Source: Neiella marina
GTDB taxonomy: Bacteria; Pseudomonadota; Gammaproteobacteria; Enterobacterales; Neiellaceae
NCBI RefSeq assembly: GCF_002165625.1
Contig: NZ_NGNS01000032.1
Location: 1 to 37,082, forward strand
Direction of reading: 5' to 3'
Length of the DNA: 37,082 nt
Part shown: positions 35,490-37,082 of the stretch, one piece after another
Layout of the letters: each line of letters opens with the position of its first letter
Numbering within the stretch: position 1 is the first letter of the stretch
Program-made: the position numbers and the translations under genes
Notes under the pieces: generated by a model
Seen by the model: only the letters and a program-made list of their open reading frames with translations
Databases searched by the model: none
What the model was told of the DNA's origin: nothing

Positions 35490-36599
35490 ATGAGTGCCAT
35501 AAGAGCAGTGCTTACAAAATACAATCGTAGGCTTTATAAGCTGCCGTTTTATTGGAGACTTTTAGCCACTATCCTTCCTTACTTTGCTCTTCTTATGGCG
35601 CAAGCGCTAACTGGAGATGCCCATTTAGAACATGGGGTGGTATTTGCGACAGCTATTGGGGGAGGTATCGTTTTAACATTATTGACAATGATTGAAACCG
35701 ATAAAACCTTCTTTGATCTGGATAAACATTCGACAAAAAGCCTTAGTAATAACGGATACTTTGTTCTTTCTGGTATTAGCACAATTTGGATTGTTTCTAT
35801 TTCTTGTTTTTCTATTTGGCTATATAACGATTTAGGTTGGCAGCTCGATTTCACAGAGAAAGGTTGGAGAAAAGCATTTGATTTATTCAGATTCCCCATC
35901 GGAGCTTTCACCGCAGGGCTGGCAGTGATGGCATTTTTCGCAACAGTTCATCGCTCAGCCCAAACAGCAGCACAAATACAAGAGACAAAAACATCCAACA
36001 ATTTTTCAATATACTTCAAACACAGAGAAGAGTTTAAATCTGTATTGGAATCTATCACTCCCATCAAGACTGAGCCACGAGTGAGTTGGCATCATTTATA
36101 TCAGAGTTTCTTTAGTCATAGTTCTTTTTCTAGCTTAAGTCTTAAAATATCAGCCTCCACCCAGAAAAAATTTGAATACATGCTCGAAGTCCCTTCAGCA
36201 AGCACATTAAAAGAAACATGTCCGACTCAAGACCATTTAGAAGTTAAATTGTTAGAAGCAGTATTTGGCCGCTTAGGTTGGTTTTATTCTACCTTATCGA
36301 TTAAACGACCCGATGTTATCGAGAAACTAGACCAAATTAAGGGCATTCCAGACGAGCTGAACACTGCCAGAAGATGTTCCCGATATAAGGAGCGTGAGCA
36401 TTTAGTTGCTTTAGATCGAGCAATTTTAAGTGTATTTGAGGTATGCATCGTCGTGCTAGAACTCTCGGAAGAGCTACCTAACAGCCGAGATTTAAGACTT
36501 GAGTTAAAAGACGCGAAAGAGCAATGGAGAGATATCGTGTCGCATATACGCAGTGATGAATACCGCGAATGGTATCCTCGAAAGTCACCGAATCAATAA
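35490..36599 (+). CDS. Four-helix membrane protein with cytosolic helical domain, unknown
   Basis: A 369-residue protein. Four predicted membrane helices lie at about 23-41, 48-68, 91-112 and 135-153. They are followed by a conserved-looking stretch HRSAQTAAQIQETKTSNNF and YFKHREEF (154-182), then a helical cytosolic domain of about 190 residues. The R/H-x-x-Q-x-x-x-Q...N-F...F pattern after the last helix recalls membrane effectors of phage-defence or abortive-infection proteins, but I cannot name the family. The gene is clearly more AT-rich than its neighbours, suggesting recent transfer. ATG 35490 follows TTAGGAGCA. It stands alone between a ferredoxin gene and an rRNA operon. Confidence 0.8.
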   Translation: MSAIRAVLTKYNRRLYKLPFYWRLLATILPYFALLMAQALTGDAHLEHGVVFATAIGGGIVLTLLTMIETDKTFFDLDKHSTKSLSNNGYFVLSGISTIWIVSISCFSIWLYNDLGWQLDFTEKGWRKAFDLFRFPIGAFTAGLAVMAFFATVHRSAQTAAQIQETKTSNNFSIYFKHREEFKSVLESITPIKTEPRVSWHHLYQSFFSHSSFSSLSLKISASTQKKFEYMLEVPSASTLKETCPTQDHLEVKLLEAVFGRLGWFYSTLSIKRPDVIEKLDQIKGIPDELNTARRCSRYKEREHLVALDRAILSVFEVCIVVLELSEELPNSRDLRLELKDAKEQWRDIVSHIRSDEYREWYPRKSPNQ

Positions 36600-36665
36600 A
36601 CCTAAAATCATCGTCAGCTCACGCTGCCACACTGATTTGCCGCTAGACCAACCTCGCTTTACATA

Positions 36666-36689
36666 AAGCCGCCGAATAAGGCGGCTTTT
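36666..36689 (+). terminator. Terminator of the membrane-protein gene
   Basis: AAGCCGCC (36666-36673) pairs with GGCGGCTT (36680-36687) around GAATAA, ending in TTTT. It lies 67 bp after the stop. Confidence 0.85.
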
Positions 36690-36862
36690 CTTTAGCTTCA
36701 GCTAGCCTAAGAAGCTAGTCGCCTTCGTGACCTACTTTACTCCTAGCTCCTCGGCTTTGTCTCCTGAGTCGCCCTACTTCCTGTAGTTCTGCCCTCCGCC
36801 CTTCAGGCCAGCCTAAGGGCTGTTAATTATATCAACAAAGATATGACTCACATGGGGGCGGA

Positions 36863-36899
36863 GCAGGTGCGTTCACAAAGCAACGCTTTGTGCACCTGC
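36863..36899. repeat. Long imperfect palindrome 1
   Basis: GCAGGTG pairs with CACCTGC and CACAAAGC with GCTTTGTG around AAC; a 4-nt CGTT bulge sits on the left arm. Fifteen base pairs make this a very stable hairpin. Confidence 0.7.
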
Positions 36900-36901
36900 G
36901 G

Positions 36902-36927
36902 AGCGCTAGCAGCTTAGCTGCGACGCT
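36902..36927. repeat. Palindrome 2
   Basis: AGCG/CGCT and GCAGC/GCTGC stems around TTA, with a small internal loop, begin 3 bp after palindrome 1. Confidence 0.6.
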
Positions 36928-36947
36928 GGGAGCCTGCGGCGCGCTGT

Positions 36948-37025
36948 CGTTAAGCAGAGTGATAGGTTGGAGACCCAGCGCTTCACCGCGATTGTTGGTT
37001 TGCGCGCCGCGAGGCGCTTAAACGA
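36948..37025. repeat. Nested inverted repeat 3
   Basis: The outer arms GTCGTTAAGC (36948-36957) and GCTTAAACGAC (37015-37025) match except for one extra A. They enclose a second imperfect pair, AGCGC...CGCG with CGCG..GCGCT. Confidence 0.55.
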
Positions 37026-37028
37026 CAA

Positions 37029-37052
37029 AAGGCCACCCTATTGGGTGGCCTT
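37029..37052 (-). terminator. Terminator of the rRNA operon
   Basis: A 10-bp stem AAGGCCACCC/GGGTGGCCTT with TATT loop, followed on the minus strand by UUUU. It lies 17 bp beyond the 5S 3' end. Confidence 0.85.
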
Positions 37053-37069
37053 CTGACGTTTTATTAGGT

Positions 37070-37082
37070 GCCTGGCGGTGAC
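37070..37082 (-). rRNA. 5S ribosomal RNA, 3' end (partial)
   Basis: The last 13 bases read on the minus strand as GTCACCGCCAGGC, the usual 3' end of a gammaproteobacterial 5S rRNA (AGGTCACCGCCAGGC). A terminator follows in the right orientation. The rest of the gene, and presumably 23S and 16S, lie beyond the right edge. Confidence 0.75.

Larger units (their letters stand above)
36690..37028. other. Gene-free structured spacer next to the rRNA operon
   Basis: About 340 bp with no supported gene. The left half (36720-36800) is C/T-rich on the plus strand, with no start codon for the short open minus-strand frame. The right half is GC-rich and built of successive inverted repeats (listed separately). 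Whether it is transcribed as the 3' trailer of the rRNA operon or is an inserted palindromic element cannot be told from the sequence. Confidence 0.5.

Noticed and set aside
36717-36825. Open minus-strand frame of about 35 codons (GWPEGRRAELQEVG...)
   Set aside because: No start codon after the upstream stop and low-complexity arginine/glycine composition; more likely a by-product of structured or repeated DNA.

Overview
The window looks like chromosomal DNA of a marine gammaproteobacterium, probably of the Alteromonadales/Shewanella-Vibrio side. The basis is a UvrA, SSB, YajR-type transporter, RstA/RstB and PtsG that closely resemble the E. coli proteins as I remember them, together with families common in marine gammaproteobacteria (MipA/OmpV, DUF3019, EAL-HDOD, CHRD). 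No database search was possible, so all homology calls rest on recognised motifs and remembered sequences.

Layout. 1-107: edge of an IS3-family insertion sequence (start of OrfA, minus strand). 287-1474: iron-type alcohol dehydrogenase, divergent from an Acr3 arsenite exporter (2000-3028); their 525-bp spacer holds dyad operator-like sites. 3239-6670: EAL-HDOD protein, a VOC protein and XRE regulator in one minus operon, a divergent SDR, and a glycine-zipper lipoprotein. 6677-10940: five minus-strand genes, mipA, DUF3019, a beta-barrel protein, rstA and rstB, forming an envelope-sensing module. 11081-16150: ssb and a yajR-like gene divergent from uvrA, an ordinary DNA-repair neighbourhood. 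16294-20935: a four-repeat CHRD lipoprotein, a GMC oxidoreductase, a 74-residue lipoprotein and a periplasmic solute-binding-like protein.

21485-30380 is the most distinctive part: two tandem copies of a complete sugar phosphotransferase system. Each has one cytosolic IIA-HPr-EI fusion followed by one PtsG-type IIC-IIB permease. In the second copy the permease carries a second IIB domain in frame. In the first copy that second IIB domain lies in the -1 frame behind a slippery A-AAA-AAG heptamer with a Shine-Dalgarno-like GGAG 8 nt upstream. This looks like either dnaX-style programmed -1 frameshifting or a one-base lesion or error; the shifted product would be 595 residues, against 598 in the paralog.

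30420-36599: two small unknown proteins, a Wza/Wzc-type polysaccharide export pair, an exported unknown protein, a 2Fe-2S ferredoxin, and an AT-rich four-helix membrane protein of unknown role. 36600-37082: a gene-free stretch rich in nested inverted repeats, then the terminator and the last bases of a minus-strand 5S rRNA gene, so an rRNA operon begins off the right edge. No CRISPR array, tRNA gene or prophage was seen.
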